Shown in pieces: positions 1 to 10,377 of a DNA stretch of 49,249 nucleotides. This DNA is from a virus: positions 1 through 49,249 of IMG/VR virus record IMGVR_UViG_3300017748_000013. One strand, 5' to 3'. Position 1 is the stretch's first letter; each line of letters begins with the position of its first letter. The position numbers and the translations under genes were made by a program. The notes under the pieces are model-generated. The model saw nothing but the letters and a program-made list of their open reading frames with translations, had not been told where the DNA came from and did no database searches.

Positions 1-181
1 CATCGGTTGGATCTGTGCGCTGGGCCTGCTCTATAACACCATCATTGCCAACATAATTAGCATCTGGGTAGATGTACCAGAAGTAGATACAACGCTTCTT
101 GTGCCCGTTATGATGGGTATGCTCGGATTGGGCGCTATGCGTTCATATGAGAAGGTTAATCAGGTAGCGCGAGAAAAATAG
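1..181 (+). CDS. Holin, three-TM class (5' end outside window)
   Basis: The window opens inside this gene; 59 codons remain, read from base 2 and ending at TAG 179-181. They show a hydrophobic segment (ICALGLLYNTIIANIISIW), an acidic linker, a second hydrophobic segment (LLVPVMMGMLGLGAM) and a short charged tail ending VAREK. This fits the C-terminal part of the three-transmembrane holins first described for gene-transfer-agent release, which form inner-membrane lesions that let the lysozyme reach peptidoglycan. The lysozyme start codon follows the stop directly, as expected for a lysis cassette. The first TM segment lies off the window. Confidence 0.75.
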   Translation, partial: IGWICALGLLYNTIIANIISIWVDVPEVDTTLLVPVMMGMLGLGAMRSYEKVNQVAREK

Positions 182-616
182 ATGGTAACTTTTATGGGTC
201 AGTTGATAGAGACACTGAAGCGGCACGAAGGCGTAAAGTCTTTTGCTTATCAGTGCACAGCCGATAAGACCACGATTGGTGTCGGTCGCTGCATTGACGA
301 AAATGGCGGTATCGGCCTGTCTGACGATGAGATCGAATACCTGCTGCTAAATGACATAGAGCGTTGTGACGAAGAGTTAGAAAACGCTTACGATTGGTAC
401 AGAGATCTCAAAAAACCTAGACGAGATGCCATGATAAACCTGTGTTTCAACCTCGGTCTGACCAGATTACGAGGGTTTGTCAAAGCCTTAGAAGCCATGT
501 CCCGTAAGCAGTACGATGTAGCTGCTGATGAGTTTATGGACAGTAGGTGGGCAAGTCAGGTGGGTGACCGTGCAGTGGAAGTTACTGATCTTATACGCAC
601 AGGCGAGTACAAATAA
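182..616 (+). CDS. Endolysin, T4-type lysozyme (glycoside hydrolase family 24)
   Basis: The 144-aa product is a muramidase that cleaves the N-acetylmuramic acid-N-acetylglucosamine bond of peptidoglycan at lysis. The catalytic signature is clear: Glu16 in RHEG, then eight residues, Cys25, then five residues, Thr31 in TTIGVG. This is the E-8aa-(D/C)-5aa-T spacing of the family with Cys in the Asp position. The C-terminal half carries the family pattern RRDAMINLCFNLG and SRWASQVGDRA. There is no signal peptide, so release should depend on the preceding holin. Met5 (base 194) is an alternative start; neither start has a strong ribosome binding site. The stop codon overlaps the next ATG by one base (TAATG). 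Confidence 0.9.
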   Translation: MVTFMGQLIETLKRHEGVKSFAYQCTADKTTIGVGRCIDENGGIGLSDDEIEYLLLNDIERCDEELENAYDWYRDLKKPRRDAMINLCFNLGLTRLRGFVKALEAMSRKQYDVAADEFMDSRWASQVGDRAVEVTDLIRTGEYK

Positions 617-2466
617 TGACTCTGAAGAAGTTAGTATTTAAGCCGGGAGTAGATAGAGAGAATACTCGCTACACTAGCGAAGGCGGTTGGTACGACTGCG
701 ATAAAGTACGCTTCCGTGCCGGTATGCCGGAAAAAATAGGCGGGTGGCAACCTGTATCGGGCAGTACGTTTCTTGGGCTAGCTAGGTCTTTATTTGGTTG
801 GGTAACTCTTGAGGGTAATAAATTACTAGGTGTTGGTACTAACTTAAAATACTACATAGAACGTGGTGGTGACTACTTTGATGTAACACCTGAACGTACA
901 CCTTCTGGCGTATCTCTTACTAATCCTTTTACAACGGTAAGTGGGTCTACTACGGTGACGGTCACAGATGCTAACGGAGGCTACATAAACGGTGATTTTG
1001 TTACGTTTAGTGGAGCTTCTGCGGTGGGCGGATTGACGTTAAACGGCGAGTTCCAAATAACTTACTCTGCGGGTAATACATATACCATAGAGTCAAGCAG
1101 CGCAGCGTCATCATCAGCTACAGGTGGCGGATCTGTAACAGCAAAATACCAAATAAACGTGGGTTTAGAGATAGCTCAACCTTTGGTTGGTTGGGGTGCA
1201 GGCACATGGGGACAAGGCACATGGGGCACAGGCGGCACCTCTACTGATGCATTTAGATCGTATAGCGAAGGTAACTTTGGTGAGGATCTAGTGTTTGGCC
1301 CTCATGGGGGTAGTGTCTATTACTGGGACAACACTAATGGATTAACAACTAGAGCAGTAGCACTGTCCGCTATATCTGGATCTTCTAATGCACCTACCAT
1401 ACAAAATTTTGTATTGGTCTCTGATGTAAACCGATTTGTGTTTTGTTTGGGTGCAAATCCGCTAGGGTCAGCGTCGCAAGATCCAATGTTAATACGGTGG
1501 TCTGACCAAGAAAGCCATATAAACTGGACACCCTCTGCTACCAACCAAGCAGGTGATTTACGGCTATCAAAAGGTTCTGAAATAGTATCTGGCCTACAAG
1601 CTAGGCAAGAGGTGTTGATATGGACAGACTCTGCTTTGTATTCGCTCCAATACGTCGGTGCGCCGATTGTATGGGGGTCTACTCTATTAGCAGATAACGT
1701 GTCAATTATATCCAGAAAGTCTGCTGTATACGCCAACGGTGTTACGTACTGGATGGGCGAAGGCAAGTTCTATAAGTACGATGGACGGGTTCAGACTTTA
1801 AATTGCAGCCTGAAAAAGTACATATTTAGGGACTTGAATAAAGAGCAGCAGTTGCAGGTGTTTGCAGGGCTAAATGAAGGCTTTGATGAGGTGTGGTGGT
1901 TCTATTGCTCTAGTTCTTCTACCACCATAGATAAGTATGTTATCTATAACTACGCCCAAGACATTTGGTATTTTGGTAGTTTGGCAAGAACAGCGTGGGT
2001 GGACTCACCGATTCGAGATTTTCCTATGGCTGCTACATACAGTAAAAATGTAGTAACTCACGAAGATGGTCTCAACGACAACTTGACGGGTGTTTCTAGC
2101 GCCATAGAAGCGTTTATAGCTTCAGCACAGTTTGACCTAGATGACGGGCATAAGTTTGCGTTTGTATACAGAGTTGTGCCTGATGTGTCATTCGATGGGT
2201 CAACCGCAGAAAGCCCCAGCGTTACGATGTCTTTATTGCCCTTGCAGTCTTCGGGGTCGGGGTATAACTCGCCGCTGTCTGAGGGTGGGTCAAACACCGC
2301 ATCGGTAACTAGAACAGCTTCTTCGCCTGTAGAGGTATTTACAGACCAAATATACACGAGAGTTCGTGGTAGGCAGATGGCGTTTGAGATACGATCTACC
2401 AGTGAAGATGTTACTTGGCAGCTAGGCTCACCAAGAATAGATATGCGTCCTGACGGGAGAAGGTAA
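616..2466 (+). CDS. P22 gp10-like packaged-DNA stabilisation / tail accessory protein
   Basis: The 616-aa protein begins with a region I recognise from many podovirus-type genomes: FKPGVDRENTRYTSEGG, then WYDCDKVRFRAGMPEKIGGW (residues 7-46). Proteins of this kind are annotated as packaged DNA stabilisation proteins related to P22 gp10, which sit below the portal and plug the head after packaging. The body is rich in Gly, Ser, Thr and aromatic residues, as in beta-propeller or beta-sandwich virion proteins, with no TM segment or coiled coil. It directly follows the lysis genes and heads the run of virion genes up to 18.67 kb. The assignment to the gp10 family is by resemblance; a generic tail structural protein is the alternative. 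Confidence 0.6.
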   Translation: MTLKKLVFKPGVDRENTRYTSEGGWYDCDKVRFRAGMPEKIGGWQPVSGSTFLGLARSLFGWVTLEGNKLLGVGTNLKYYIERGGDYFDVTPERTPSGVSLTNPFTTVSGSTTVTVTDANGGYINGDFVTFSGASAVGGLTLNGEFQITYSAGNTYTIESSSAASSSATGGGSVTAKYQINVGLEIAQPLVGWGAGTWGQGTWGTGGTSTDAFRSYSEGNFGEDLVFGPHGGSVYYWDNTNGLTTRAVALSAISGSSNAPTIQNFVLVSDVNRFVFCLGANPLGSASQDPMLIRWSDQESHINWTPSATNQAGDLRLSKGSEIVSGLQARQEVLIWTDSALYSLQYVGAPIVWGSTLLADNVSIISRKSAVYANGVTYWMGEGKFYKYDGRVQTLNCSLKKYIFRDLNKEQQLQVFAGLNEGFDEVWWFYCSSSSTTIDKYVIYNYAQDIWYFGSLARTAWVDSPIRDFPMAATYSKNVVTHEDGLNDNLTGVSSAIEAFIASAQFDLDDGHKFAFVYRVVPDVSFDGSTAESPSVTMSLLPLQSSGSGYNSPLSEGGSNTASVTRTASSPVEVFTDQIYTRVRGRQMAFEIRSTSEDVTWQLGSPRIDMRPDGRR

Positions 2467-2660
2467 TGGCAATTGATAGCACGCGCTACTATGTAAGTTT
2501 TGTCGCCCCCGTCCTGCCAGAACCACCGCAAGAGTACGATCCTGCACAGTTCAACCAACTAAACAACGCACTACGGTTGTATTTTAACAACCTAGACCGA
2601 GGCATACGCGATGCGTCTACTGCACCTGCTGCTGAAGCTAAGGGCTGGTTCTTTAGCTAA
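2466..2660 (+). CDS. Small conserved virion-module protein, function unknown
   Basis: This 64-aa protein starts at an ATG sharing its A with the previous stop codon (TAATG). It has a Pro-rich N-terminal part (VLPEPPQEYDPAQF) followed by a helix-like stretch (LNNALRLYFNNLDRGIRDAS). No catalytic motif is visible. Its tight coupling to the gp10-like gene before it and the structural gene after it suggests a minor tail or neck component, or an assembly partner. I recognise the type only as a recurrent small protein in marine phage tail modules. Confidence 0.55.
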   Translation: MAIDSTRYYVSFVAPVLPEPPQEYDPAQFNQLNNALRLYFNNLDRGIRDASTAPAAEAKGWFFS

Positions 2661-2983
2661 TGTCTAACGCATACAAAAATGCGAAGGTAGATCTAACCGC
2701 TACCACTGCTACTACGCTGTATACATGCCCTACGGCTACCACGGCTATCGTCAAGTCTATTCTTGTGTCAGAGGACTCTGGCAATGCAGACACTATCACC
2801 GTGACCATTACCGATGCAGATAGTGCTGTGTTTAGTTTGTTCAAAACAAAAGCTGTAAGCGCAAACGCCACAACAGAACTTCTTACTGCGCCTTTAGTAG
2901 TAGAGGAGTCGGAGATACTAAAAGTTACTGCCGCCACTGCTAACAGGTTACACGTTGTTGCTAGCCTGCTGGAGGTGTCGTAA
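2660..2983 (+). CDS. Beta-rich virion protein, function unknown
   Basis: The 107-aa product is Thr/Ala/Val rich, with alternating hydrophobic and polar residues ([38 protein letters not shown]) typical of a small beta-sandwich. The overall pattern (short N-terminal strand, VKSILV, VTITDA, C-terminal [21 protein letters not shown] in two strands) resembles small head or fibre decoration proteins of marine phages. It is coupled by TAATG overlaps on both sides. It could be a decoration, neck or fibre-associated protein; the sequence does not decide. Confidence 0.55.
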   Translation: MSNAYKNAKVDLTATTATTLYTCPTATTAIVKSILVSEDSGNADTITVTITDADSAVFSLFKTKAVSANATTELLTAPLVVEESEILKVTAATANRLHVVASLLEVS

Positions 2984-5900
2984 TGAGTAGAACCGGCGCA
3001 GGTAGAGATCAGGTTGATGAATATGGCAACCTCATATATACCGACGAACAAATACGCGAATTTACCGACTTCTTTCGTGGTTATTTAGCTGAAGGTGCAG
3101 ACTATTTTAGAACTAACTCTAAAGGACGGCAGTATTATAACGTCGATTCAGTAGATCTTTACTATGATAGATCGTTTGGGAATGCCATTACTCGTGCAGG
3201 TGTAGATCTTTTTCAACCTACCGGAAGAAGAGGCGAATATGTACAACAAGACCTTGGTTTAAAACCTGATAGATATATTGAAGCTACTGGCGCACCTGAA
3301 TACCTCTTAGATATATTTGGCAAGGGTAAAGAAGGAAAGGCCCGCGTTGAAGAAGAAGCACAGAGCGCCTATGCAGTGTTGTCTATTGCTGATTCTCCTG
3401 AACAGATAGCCAAAGTCCTTGGCGGGTATTACGGGGTAGATTTTTCTCCTGTAGCACAAGAATTAAGTCGATTTGGCGGAAAACTTTCAAAATACACAGA
3501 TTCTTCCGCCGCACAACTTAATAAATTTCATTCGTTTGTTGAGCCTATTCTTACAGAGCAAATAACGTATTTGCAAATGACTCGGGGGCTAAAATACCAA
3601 GACGCATTGCAGGCTGCGTTTAATGAAGACCCTATGATCCAAGCGTTGTATGGCAAATACGACGTTACTCCGATGCGCCAGACCAGTGACGGTTCTACTT
3701 ATATATACGATCCGTTTAGCTTTGGTGAGATACGTACGTTTAAGGCTGAAAATAACAGCTTTCGAGACTTCGCAAAGATTATTGCTTCTGTAGCTGTTTC
3801 ATATTTTGTGCCGGGAATGCTATCAACTGCACTAGGCATATCAAAAGCTGCTGCCACTGCGGTAGTAGCCGCAGGGCAAACCGCTGTATCTGGCGGTGAC
3901 TTTAGGGATATACTTAAAAATGCAGGATTAGCCTTTGTTGGTGGAACTGCCGCTGAAAAGTTGAGTAATGCTAAAGTAGCCGCTGACACAGCAAATGCTG
4001 CAAACACCGGAGCTAATGCTACTGCGGCTACAGCACAAGCGGCACAAGCGGCAAACGCTGCTTACACCACAGCAAGAGTTCTATACGCAACCACACAAAT
4101 AGGCTCTGGTGCTGTTACTGGTAATGTTGCTGCGGGTATGCTTGCAGCTTTTGGCCCAGATCTAACCACCACTGCTCTTAATAAAGTAGGTCTTACCCCA
4201 GAACTTCTTGATAGAGCAGGTGTAGACCAAGGCTTATTAGTAAATGGTTTAGTCAGAACCCAAACGGCTCTAGCGCGAGGCATGGAGCTTGACGAAGCCT
4301 TAGCTACTGGGTTGGGACAGTACATCTTATCTGGTGGTGGTATAGCAGGTGTAAACAAAGATAACTTCTTTGAGAAGATGGGCGAGGTGCTACGCGACAC
4401 TGGTGAAGCATTAGGTGGTTTGTTCTCACCAAGCCAAGAAGATATAGCTGCTGCTGCTGCAACAAACAGCGCGTTTGATAACATCGGTGGTGCTGAAGCA
4501 ATACAGGCTCCATATACCAGAGAACTGCCACCAGAACAGGCAGCTACATCGCAAAAATTTGCCGAAGAAGAGTTTAACGCCTTAGTAGGACAAGGCCCAA
4601 AAGGGCCAAACGAAGTGTCCGATTGGAGACTTGAGAGAGGACGCGCAGTATTTGATGAAGATACTAAAACTTTTCTTATAGGGCCAAATCAATCAGTACG
4701 AGTTAATTTTGCAGATCAACCTAACCTATGGGATTTTTTAGCTAATCCAGAACAAAGAAAACTAACTTTTGCCACTATAGACGATGTTTTAGCCGCTATA
4801 CCTGAAGGTTCTGCAGCTAACAAATTTATGACAGAGCGATACGGCGAAGGTTGGGTAGGGTCTTTATTTAGCCTAGATGATATTAAAGACGTATCTTTTG
4901 GTGGTGCTCCTCCTTCTACATCTACTACCACTGTAACAAATATAGATGCTCTTAATGACCCTAATGTAGATTTAGAGTCTATTTTAGCAAGTGCTGCAAG
5001 CCAAACGCCCACAATACAGTACACAGCGCCAGATGGAAGCACTCAAAAATATAGCTTAAATGACGCAATTTCTGGTGATCTTGATGCCTCTGTAAAGGGA
5101 CAATTATTAGGGCAAGCAATAGACCAAATAGCTAATGCTATGTACGAAGAAGATCGTGCTAGCGGAGGTAGTTCTGCTCCCGCAGACTTCCGCTTAGACG
5201 CTATGAACGCTTATGTAGAGTTACGTGGTGAAGGCTACAGTCATCTAAGGCTATTAGAAGAGTCTGGTGTGGAGCTTACTGGTAGGCTTGTAGATGCTGT
5301 ATCTGCGTTAGATCTTAATGAGCTTGCACAACTACGTAATAGTGACCCAGAAGCGTACACAGACAAGCTAGGCCGCACCGACTCTGTTACAGGCAATAAA
5401 GAAAGCGTTGAGTACGTCAAAGAAAACGGTGCAGGAAGTGCTACTAACGGTATTAGTGTCTATGAAATAGCACAAGATGCTGTAGAAGCAGCTAATAATG
5501 TATCTGAAAACATCCTACCTGCCATGCTTGCTTCCGGCATGGACGAAACAAAAGCTCGTAAGCTGGCTGCTGATTTAGAAGCAGGCGTAGTTAACACTAC
5601 TGCAAATATGATTCGTGCGGGTGCGGGCTTTACCAAAGCCATGTTAGGGCTTACTTACCTGTTTGGGGCACGTCCTGATGACTTAAAATTTGGGCAAGAG
5701 GTAAACAAACTTCTTGAACTTGGTGACTCTGCAAATACCGAAGGGTATCAAGATCGTGTTGAAGAAATGTGGGGCACGATACAAGAGGCAGAGGGGTTCT
5801 GGAATACCACTCAAGCATGGGCAGACGCATTTGTTGATGATCCAACTATCATGTTGGCTGAGATTGCGGGGGTAGAATTTTTTCAAGAAGTTGGTCCTTT

Positions 5901-8862
5901 ACTCGTGGGTGGCGGTGTAGGGGCAATAGCAAAGGGTGCCACATTAGCCGCAGCAAAAGTTGCAGGTAAGGGCGCTGTATCTACTTCTGCCAAGGTCGCG
6001 GCAAATCAAATAGGTATAAGGTCGGGTATGTCCGCCGCTGCCGCCACTGATGCTAGTGAGGCTTTTGGTGGTAGTGCTGACGGGGCTTATGACGAAGCAT
6101 TTGATGCAAAGTTAAAGCAATTACAAGAAAACAACCAAGCTACAGTAGCTCTTATGGAAGCTGCTGGCATACCTGTCGGCAACTTACTTAATAAAAATGG
6201 GCTGTTTGCAGGGCAAATGGATGAGATTCACGAGTTTGCCCATAACGCTGCAATGCTTAATGGTAGCACCGCTGCTGTGCTGTCGCTTATTTCCTACGGT
6301 ATGGGCGGCGAAGCATTAGATAAGTTTTTATTGGGTGGCAGAAAGGGTACCTTAGATCCAAAAGTAGCAGAAGCGGTAAAAGAGTTAGGTGATCGTATTG
6401 ATGCTGGAGACTCTCTCGTTGCAGGGCTGCAAGCCGCAAAAACTATAGGTACAGAGGGTCTTTTTGAATACGTAGAAGAAGCGTTAACTGCCACACAATT
6501 AGAGGCTTTTTTAACCTCGGTAGACCCAAACCGCGATTGGGGCGCTGCAATAGCTTCTTCAGGTATGGGAGGTCTTGTTGGTGGTAGCGGAGTCACAGCA
6601 GCCGTATTGGGTATTGATAGCGCACAGGATGCCTTAGCTGGAGCTATACGTTCTACTCATGCGGGTGTAAATGCCACAATAGAAGGCGCTAAAAACGGGC
6701 TAATTAACGATGCAGAGGCTAGAGCGGCCCTAGCAGAGTTTGGCATAACCAGTGATGAATATGGCGGCTTACAGACTAGCCTGCTAAATGATGCGTTTGA
6801 TGCCGACTACACTACATACACCGAATCCAGAGACGCATTTCAAGCTGAAAACCCAGACTATGAGCCTACTGAAGCCGACATACTTCAGTTTACTGGCAAT
6901 CGTGCTGAAGACCGTTTAGACGCAAGCGTTGCTGATTTAGTAGACCGCAGCTACATCGACGCGCAAGAAGTTATAGATGCCGCAGCCCGTGAAGGTTTGA
7001 CGTTAACCGAAGAACAAGCTGCCGAATACGTGCGTCAAACTGAATCTGGTCAAGCAAATACCGTGCTAAGGCAACTTCGTTCAGACTTTGACGCACAGTA
7101 CACCACTCGTAATGAAGCACTAGACTATTTTACTGACATTGGGTACGCCCCGACACAAGAAGATTTAGCAGAATTTATTGGCAAAACAGAAGCGGAGGCG
7201 GAAGCTGAAGATGGTGGAGTAGCGGACTACTCTGAAAACATACTAATGCTTCAGTTGGATGGGTTACTTGGTGATCCAAATGCAACTCCCGAGCAGATAG
7301 ATAGTTTATTAGACCGTATTGAGTTTATTAACGAAGGTTCCACTGCCCGTGAAGATGCTGGCATTGACGATGATGGTAACAGATCAGAACCTGAGCCAGA
7401 ACCTGAGCCAGAACCTGAGCCAGAACCTGAGCCAGAACCTGAGCCTGAGCCAGAGCCAGAACCTGAGCCTGAGCCAGAGCCAGAACCTGAGCCAGAACCT
7501 GAGCCAGAACCTGAGCCAGAACCTGAGCCAGAACCTGAGCCAGAACCTGAGCCAGAACCTGAGCCAGAGCCAGAGCCTGAGCCTGAGCCTGAGCCTGAGC
7601 CAGAGCCTGAGCCAGAACCTGTAGAAGATGCCGTAACCAAAGAAGACCTCGAAGATCTAGAAGATAGTCTACTTGAGCGCATAGAAAAGTTAGAAACAGA
7701 AGGCAAAACTCGTGATGAGGCGTTAGCACAAGCAATAGAAGAGCTTGCTGGTGATCTAGGTACAACGAAAGAAGACTTATTAGATGCTATAGCAGACTCT
7801 GAGCTTTCTATACGAGAAGATTTTGCTGATGAGCTAGACAATCTAAAAGAAGAATTAACAGATGAAATAGCTAGTTCAGAAGATCGTATCTTAGAAAAAA
7901 TGGCCGAATACGAGAAGGCAGGGCTTTCTCGTGATGAAGCATTAGCTAAAGCCATAGAAGATGTAGCTGAAGATTTAAACCTTAGTGTAGAAGAGTTAAG
8001 TGATCTAGTAACTGGGGTAGCTGAAGATTTATCTAGCGATATTGATACCGCCAAACGTGACCTTCTAAACAAGATTGACGAAGCAGAGCAAGCGGGTGCC
8101 GACAGAGATGCTGCACTAGGCGGTGCAATTTCTGACCTCGCTGAAGAGCTTGGCATCACAGAAGAAGCTCTGCTTGAGCGTATTGGTGAGTCTGAAGAGT
8201 CTTTACGCACAGCAATCGGTGAAACAGAAGCCGACCTTCTACGCGCCATTAGTGACACTGAAGGTGCACTGACCGAAGAAATAGAGGCTGTTGCTGATCT
8301 TGTAGGCAAGCCTGCTTCAGAGGTAACTGACACCGACATAGATTTTGTTGCAGATCTTATAGCGCAACAAGAAGCCTTAGAAGAAGGAGCTGCGTTTGAT
8401 TTCACACAAGAACAACTACTGTATGACGTAACAGGCGATCAGATAGTTGACCAAGCTGACTTGGATCTTTTGCAACAAGCGCAACAAGACCCTAATGTAC
8501 TGTTTGACTTAGAAAGTAAGTTTGCTCCTACTGGTATATACGCTACACAACAAGAACTAGCACAACAGCAGCAGCAGTCGCAGCAACAGATACAACAGCA
8601 GATTAAGACAGAAGCTACAAAAGATGCAGCTAGGGACTTTTTTGGAGAGCTACTAGGCGCTGCCGATTTAACAGGGCAGAAGGTAGATGTAGCTCAATCG
8701 CCGCTTGCTAAGATAGATTATCTGTATGATTTTGGTAGTATTTTTGGAACACCTCAACAAAGTGCGCTATTTCCAACCCCCTATGGCAATATAGGTGGGC
8801 GTAAACAAGGCGGTCTAATAGAGCGTAATAAAGAATTACTGCGTGTTATCGGAGAAGACTAA
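2983..8862 (+). CDS. Giant (1959 aa) virion-associated protein with Glu-Pro repeat and triplicated helical repeats
   Basis: The N-terminal 250 residues are soluble and mixed. Residues about 262-305 are an Ala/Val/Gly-rich hydrophobic stretch, and another lies near 990-1030, so membrane interaction is possible. Residues 1469-1546 are 39 uninterrupted Glu-Pro dipeptides, a stiff acidic rod. Residues about 1563-1734 hold three copies of a helical repeat with core (T/S/D)RD(E/A)AL followed by AI and (D/E)L. Residues 1814-1830 ([17 protein letters not shown]) look like a dockerin or EF-hand calcium loop. A Gln-rich segment precedes the end, which carries [12 protein letters not shown]. Length, position and composition suggest an internal virion, ejection or tape-measure-like protein of a podovirus. 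I cannot name a family and enzymatic activity is not evident. Confidence 0.65.
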   Translation: MSRTGAGRDQVDEYGNLIYTDEQIREFTDFFRGYLAEGADYFRTNSKGRQYYNVDSVDLYYDRSFGNAITRAGVDLFQPTGRRGEYVQQDLGLKPDRYIEATGAPEYLLDIFGKGKEGKARVEEEAQSAYAVLSIADSPEQIAKVLGGYYGVDFSPVAQELSRFGGKLSKYTDSSAAQLNKFHSFVEPILTEQITYLQMTRGLKYQDALQAAFNEDPMIQALYGKYDVTPMRQTSDGSTYIYDPFSFGEIRTFKAENNSFRDFAKIIASVAVSYFVPGMLSTALGISKAAATAVVAAGQTAVSGGDFRDILKNAGLAFVGGTAAEKLSNAKVAADTANAANTGANATAATAQAAQAANAAYTTARVLYATTQIGSGAVTGNVAAGMLAAFGPDLTTTALNKVGLTPELLDRAGVDQGLLVNGLVRTQTALARGMELDEALATGLGQYILSGGGIAGVNKDNFFEKMGEVLRDTGEALGGLFSPSQEDIAAAAATNSAFDNIGGAEAIQAPYTRELPPEQAATSQKFAEEEFNALVGQGPKGPNEVSDWRLERGRAVFDEDTKTFLIGPNQSVRVNFADQPNLWDFLANPEQRKLTFATIDDVLAAIPEGSAANKFMTERYGEGWVGSLFSLDDIKDVSFGGAPPSTSTTTVTNIDALNDPNVDLESILASAASQTPTIQYTAPDGSTQKYSLNDAISGDLDASVKGQLLGQAIDQIANAMYEEDRASGGSSAPADFRLDAMNAYVELRGEGYSHLRLLEESGVELTGRLVDAVSALDLNELAQLRNSDPEAYTDKLGRTDSVTGNKESVEYVKENGAGSATNGISVYEIAQDAVEAANNVSENILPAMLASGMDETKARKLAADLEAGVVNTTANMIRAGAGFTKAMLGLTYLFGARPDDLKFGQEVNKLLELGDSANTEGYQDRVEEMWGTIQEAEGFWNTTQAWADAFVDDPTIMLAEIAGVEFFQEVGPLLVGGGVGAIAKGATLAAAKVAGKGAVSTSAKVAANQIGIRSGMSAAAATDASEAFGGSADGAYDEAFDAKLKQLQENNQATVALMEAAGIPVGNLLNKNGLFAGQMDEIHEFAHNAAMLNGSTAAVLSLISYGMGGEALDKFLLGGRKGTLDPKVAEAVKELGDRIDAGDSLVAGLQAAKTIGTEGLFEYVEEALTATQLEAFLTSVDPNRDWGAAIASSGMGGLVGGSGVTAAVLGIDSAQDALAGAIRSTHAGVNATIEGAKNGLINDAEARAALAEFGITSDEYGGLQTSLLNDAFDADYTTYTESRDAFQAENPDYEPTEADILQFTGNRAEDRLDASVADLVDRSYIDAQEVIDAAAREGLTLTEEQAAEYVRQTESGQANTVLRQLRSDFDAQYTTRNEALDYFTDIGYAPTQEDLAEFIGKTEAEAEAEDGGVADYSENILMLQLDGLLGDPNATPEQIDSLLDRIEFINEGSTAREDAGIDDDGNRSEPEPEPEPEPEPEPEPEPEPEPEPEPEPEPEPEPEPEPEPEPEPEPEPEPEPEPEPEPEPEPEPEPEPEPEPEPEPEPVEDAVTKEDLEDLEDSLLERIEKLETEGKTRDEALAQAIEELAGDLGTTKEDLLDAIADSELSIREDFADELDNLKEELTDEIASSEDRILEKMAEYEKAGLSRDEALAKAIEDVAEDLNLSVEELSDLVTGVAEDLSSDIDTAKRDLLNKIDEAEQAGADRDAALGGAISDLAEELGITEEALLERIGESEESLRTAIGETEADLLRAISDTEGALTEEIEAVADLVGKPASEVTDTDIDFVADLIAQQEALEEGAAFDFTQEQLLYDVTGDQIVDQADLDLLQQAQQDPNVLFDLESKFAPTGIYATQQELAQQQQQSQQQIQQQIKTEATKDAARDFFGELLGAADLTGQKVDVAQSPLAKIDYLYDFGSIFGTPQQSALFPTPYGNIGGRKQGGLIERNKELLRVIGED
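7387..7620 (+). repeat. Glu-Pro codon repeat, 39 dipeptide units
   Basis: This 234-bp tract inside the 1959-aa gene consists only of GAA/GAG and CCT/CCA codons. The main repeat unit is the 12-mer GAGCCAGAACCT, interrupted by GAGCCTGAGCCAGAGCCA variants. It encodes an unbroken acidic polyproline-type rod. Such tracts change length easily by slippage, so the unit count may vary among relatives or be affected by assembly. Confidence 0.95.
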
Positions 8863-9476
8863 TGAGTTGGTGGACTAATCTTACAGGCACTATAGGAAAA
8901 GCGTTAGAAAATCCTGCAACAATGGGGCTAGCAAGTCTAGGAACTTCGGCACTAGCAAAAGAATTTGGTTTTTTGGATACCAAAACACCCGTAGTAGGCT
9001 ATCAAGGCAGTATACCAAAGTACGAAGCTGTACGAGAGCGCGTGCCTATGCCAGCAGACCCTAATCGTAGGCCCGGATCGGGTGGCAGGCGATATTTTAG
9101 TGACGTTGTTTACGCAGATCGACCAGAGCGTCAACCTATGTCTGTAGCACAGGCAAGAGAGCAGGCGGGGCAGCAAGCACAAGGGTTAGCTGCGCTCAAT
9201 CAACCACCTAAAATGGCTGGTGGTGGGCAGTATCTTGATGGCGCAACCGATGGTATGGCTGACGTTGTACCTGCTAGAATATCAGGCGGGCAAGAAGCAA
9301 GACTAAGTGATGGCGAGTTTGTTGTACCTGCTGACGTAGTAAGTCATCTTGGTAATGGTAACTCTGACGCTGGTGCAAAACAGCTACACGCAATGATGAC
9401 TAGAGTACGTAAAGAACGCACAGGCAACCCAAAACAGGGTAAACAAATAAAACCGCAAACGATGCTACCAGTATAG
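8862..9476 (+). CDS. Tape-measure-like / internal virion protein, 204 aa
   Basis: The N-terminal 45 residues are Gly/Ala/Leu rich (NPATMGLASLGTSALAKEFG). The C-terminal third carries a pattern I know from phage tape-measure and internal proteins of marine phages: GGGQYLDGATDGMADVVPAR, then SGGQEARLSDGEFVVPADVV, then SHLGNGNSDAGAKQLHAMM. The function of this module is not established. The start overlaps the preceding stop (TAATG), so it is probably translated with the 1959-aa protein and works with it in the virion. The end is basic (RVRKERTGNPKQGKQIK). Confidence 0.6.
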   Translation: MSWWTNLTGTIGKALENPATMGLASLGTSALAKEFGFLDTKTPVVGYQGSIPKYEAVRERVPMPADPNRRPGSGGRRYFSDVVYADRPERQPMSVAQAREQAGQQAQGLAALNQPPKMAGGGQYLDGATDGMADVVPARISGGQEARLSDGEFVVPADVVSHLGNGNSDAGAKQLHAMMTRVRKERTGNPKQGKQIKPQTMLPV

Positions 9477-9486
9477 GACTGTAGAT

Positions 9487-10377
9487 ATGTATTACTTTCA
9501 AGAAGGCGGCGATGTAACTGTACCTATGGACCCTGATGTAGGTGAAGTTGCAGGAGTGTCTGGTGCGTTAGCTGAGTTTGCTGGCGATTATGTTACCGAC
9601 ATGCTTGGTAGAGGCGAGGCTCTTTCGCAACAACCTTATCAAGCCTATACAGGGCCACTCACTGCTGGTACTTCAGGGTTACAAGATACAGCGTTTACAG
9701 GTCTAGCTAATCTAGCACTTCCTACCACCGCTGCTAATTTTGATGCTACTACCGCTCAAAATTTAATGAACCCGTTCATACAGTCCGCACTAAATCCACA
9801 GCTTCAGGCTGCAAGAGATGAAGCAGAACGGCAAAGACTCGCTAATGCAGCTAGACTACAACAAGCGGGTGCGTTTGGTGGTAGTCGCCAAGCAATCATG
9901 GAGTCAGAGGGACAACGCAACTTAAATCAAAACCTTGCAGATATACGCGCTAAAGGCTACGCACAAGCCTACGATCAAGCTATGGATCAATTTGGCAGAG
10001 ACAGAGCGTATGGGCTAGATGCGCTAACAGCGCAACGTGCAGGTGGCGCAGAACAACGAGCCATAGAAGGTGAAGGCGTAGCCGCCGACTTTGCACAGTT
10101 CCGCGAAGAACGAGATTTTCCATACAAACAAGTACAGTACGCACAGTCTTTACTACAGGGACTGCCAATAGCAGCTAGAGCGTATTCGTACAACCAACCA
10201 AGCACACTTTCTACCGTATTAGGTAGTGCGGGTGGTATATCTGGCCTTCTTGAGAATTTGTTTAACATTGGTGGTGGCGGGGGTGAGTCTTCTCCCATAC
10301 CCACAACGGGAACATATACAGATGTACAAGGTAATAAATACATTGACGGTGTGTTGCAAGGGGCGGGAGTAGCTTAA
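9487..10377 (+). CDS. Putative DNA-ejection / internal virion protein, 296 aa
   Basis: The product starts MYYFQEGGDV and has a central amphipathic helical region (residues about 95-190) rich in Ala, Gln, Arg and Asp, containing NPQLQAARDEAERQRLANAA and GAFGGSRQAIMESEG. This segment recurs in internal or tail proteins of marine podoviruses. The C-terminal part is Gly-rich (NIGGGGGESSP). The gene lies between other candidate ejection proteins. There is no signal peptide or catalytic motif. The 10-bp gap before it is one of the few non-overlapping junctions of this cluster. The role is inferred from context and composition. Confidence 0.55.
   Translation: MYYFQEGGDVTVPMDPDVGEVAGVSGALAEFAGDYVTDMLGRGEALSQQPYQAYTGPLTAGTSGLQDTAFTGLANLALPTTAANFDATTAQNLMNPFIQSALNPQLQAARDEAERQRLANAARLQQAGAFGGSRQAIMESEGQRNLNQNLADIRAKGYAQAYDQAMDQFGRDRAYGLDALTAQRAGGAEQRAIEGEGVAADFAQFREERDFPYKQVQYAQSLLQGLPIAARAYSYNQPSTLSTVLGSAGGISGLLENLFNIGGGGGESSPIPTTGTYTDVQGNKYIDGVLQGAGVA

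Noticed and set aside
7251-8405. 384-codon minus-strand frame and shorter frames opposite the Glu-Pro tract
   Set aside because: Low-complexity Ser/Gly, Leu/Gln or Asn/Leu products are the other readings of the same repeat; the plus-strand frame extends through 1959 codons.
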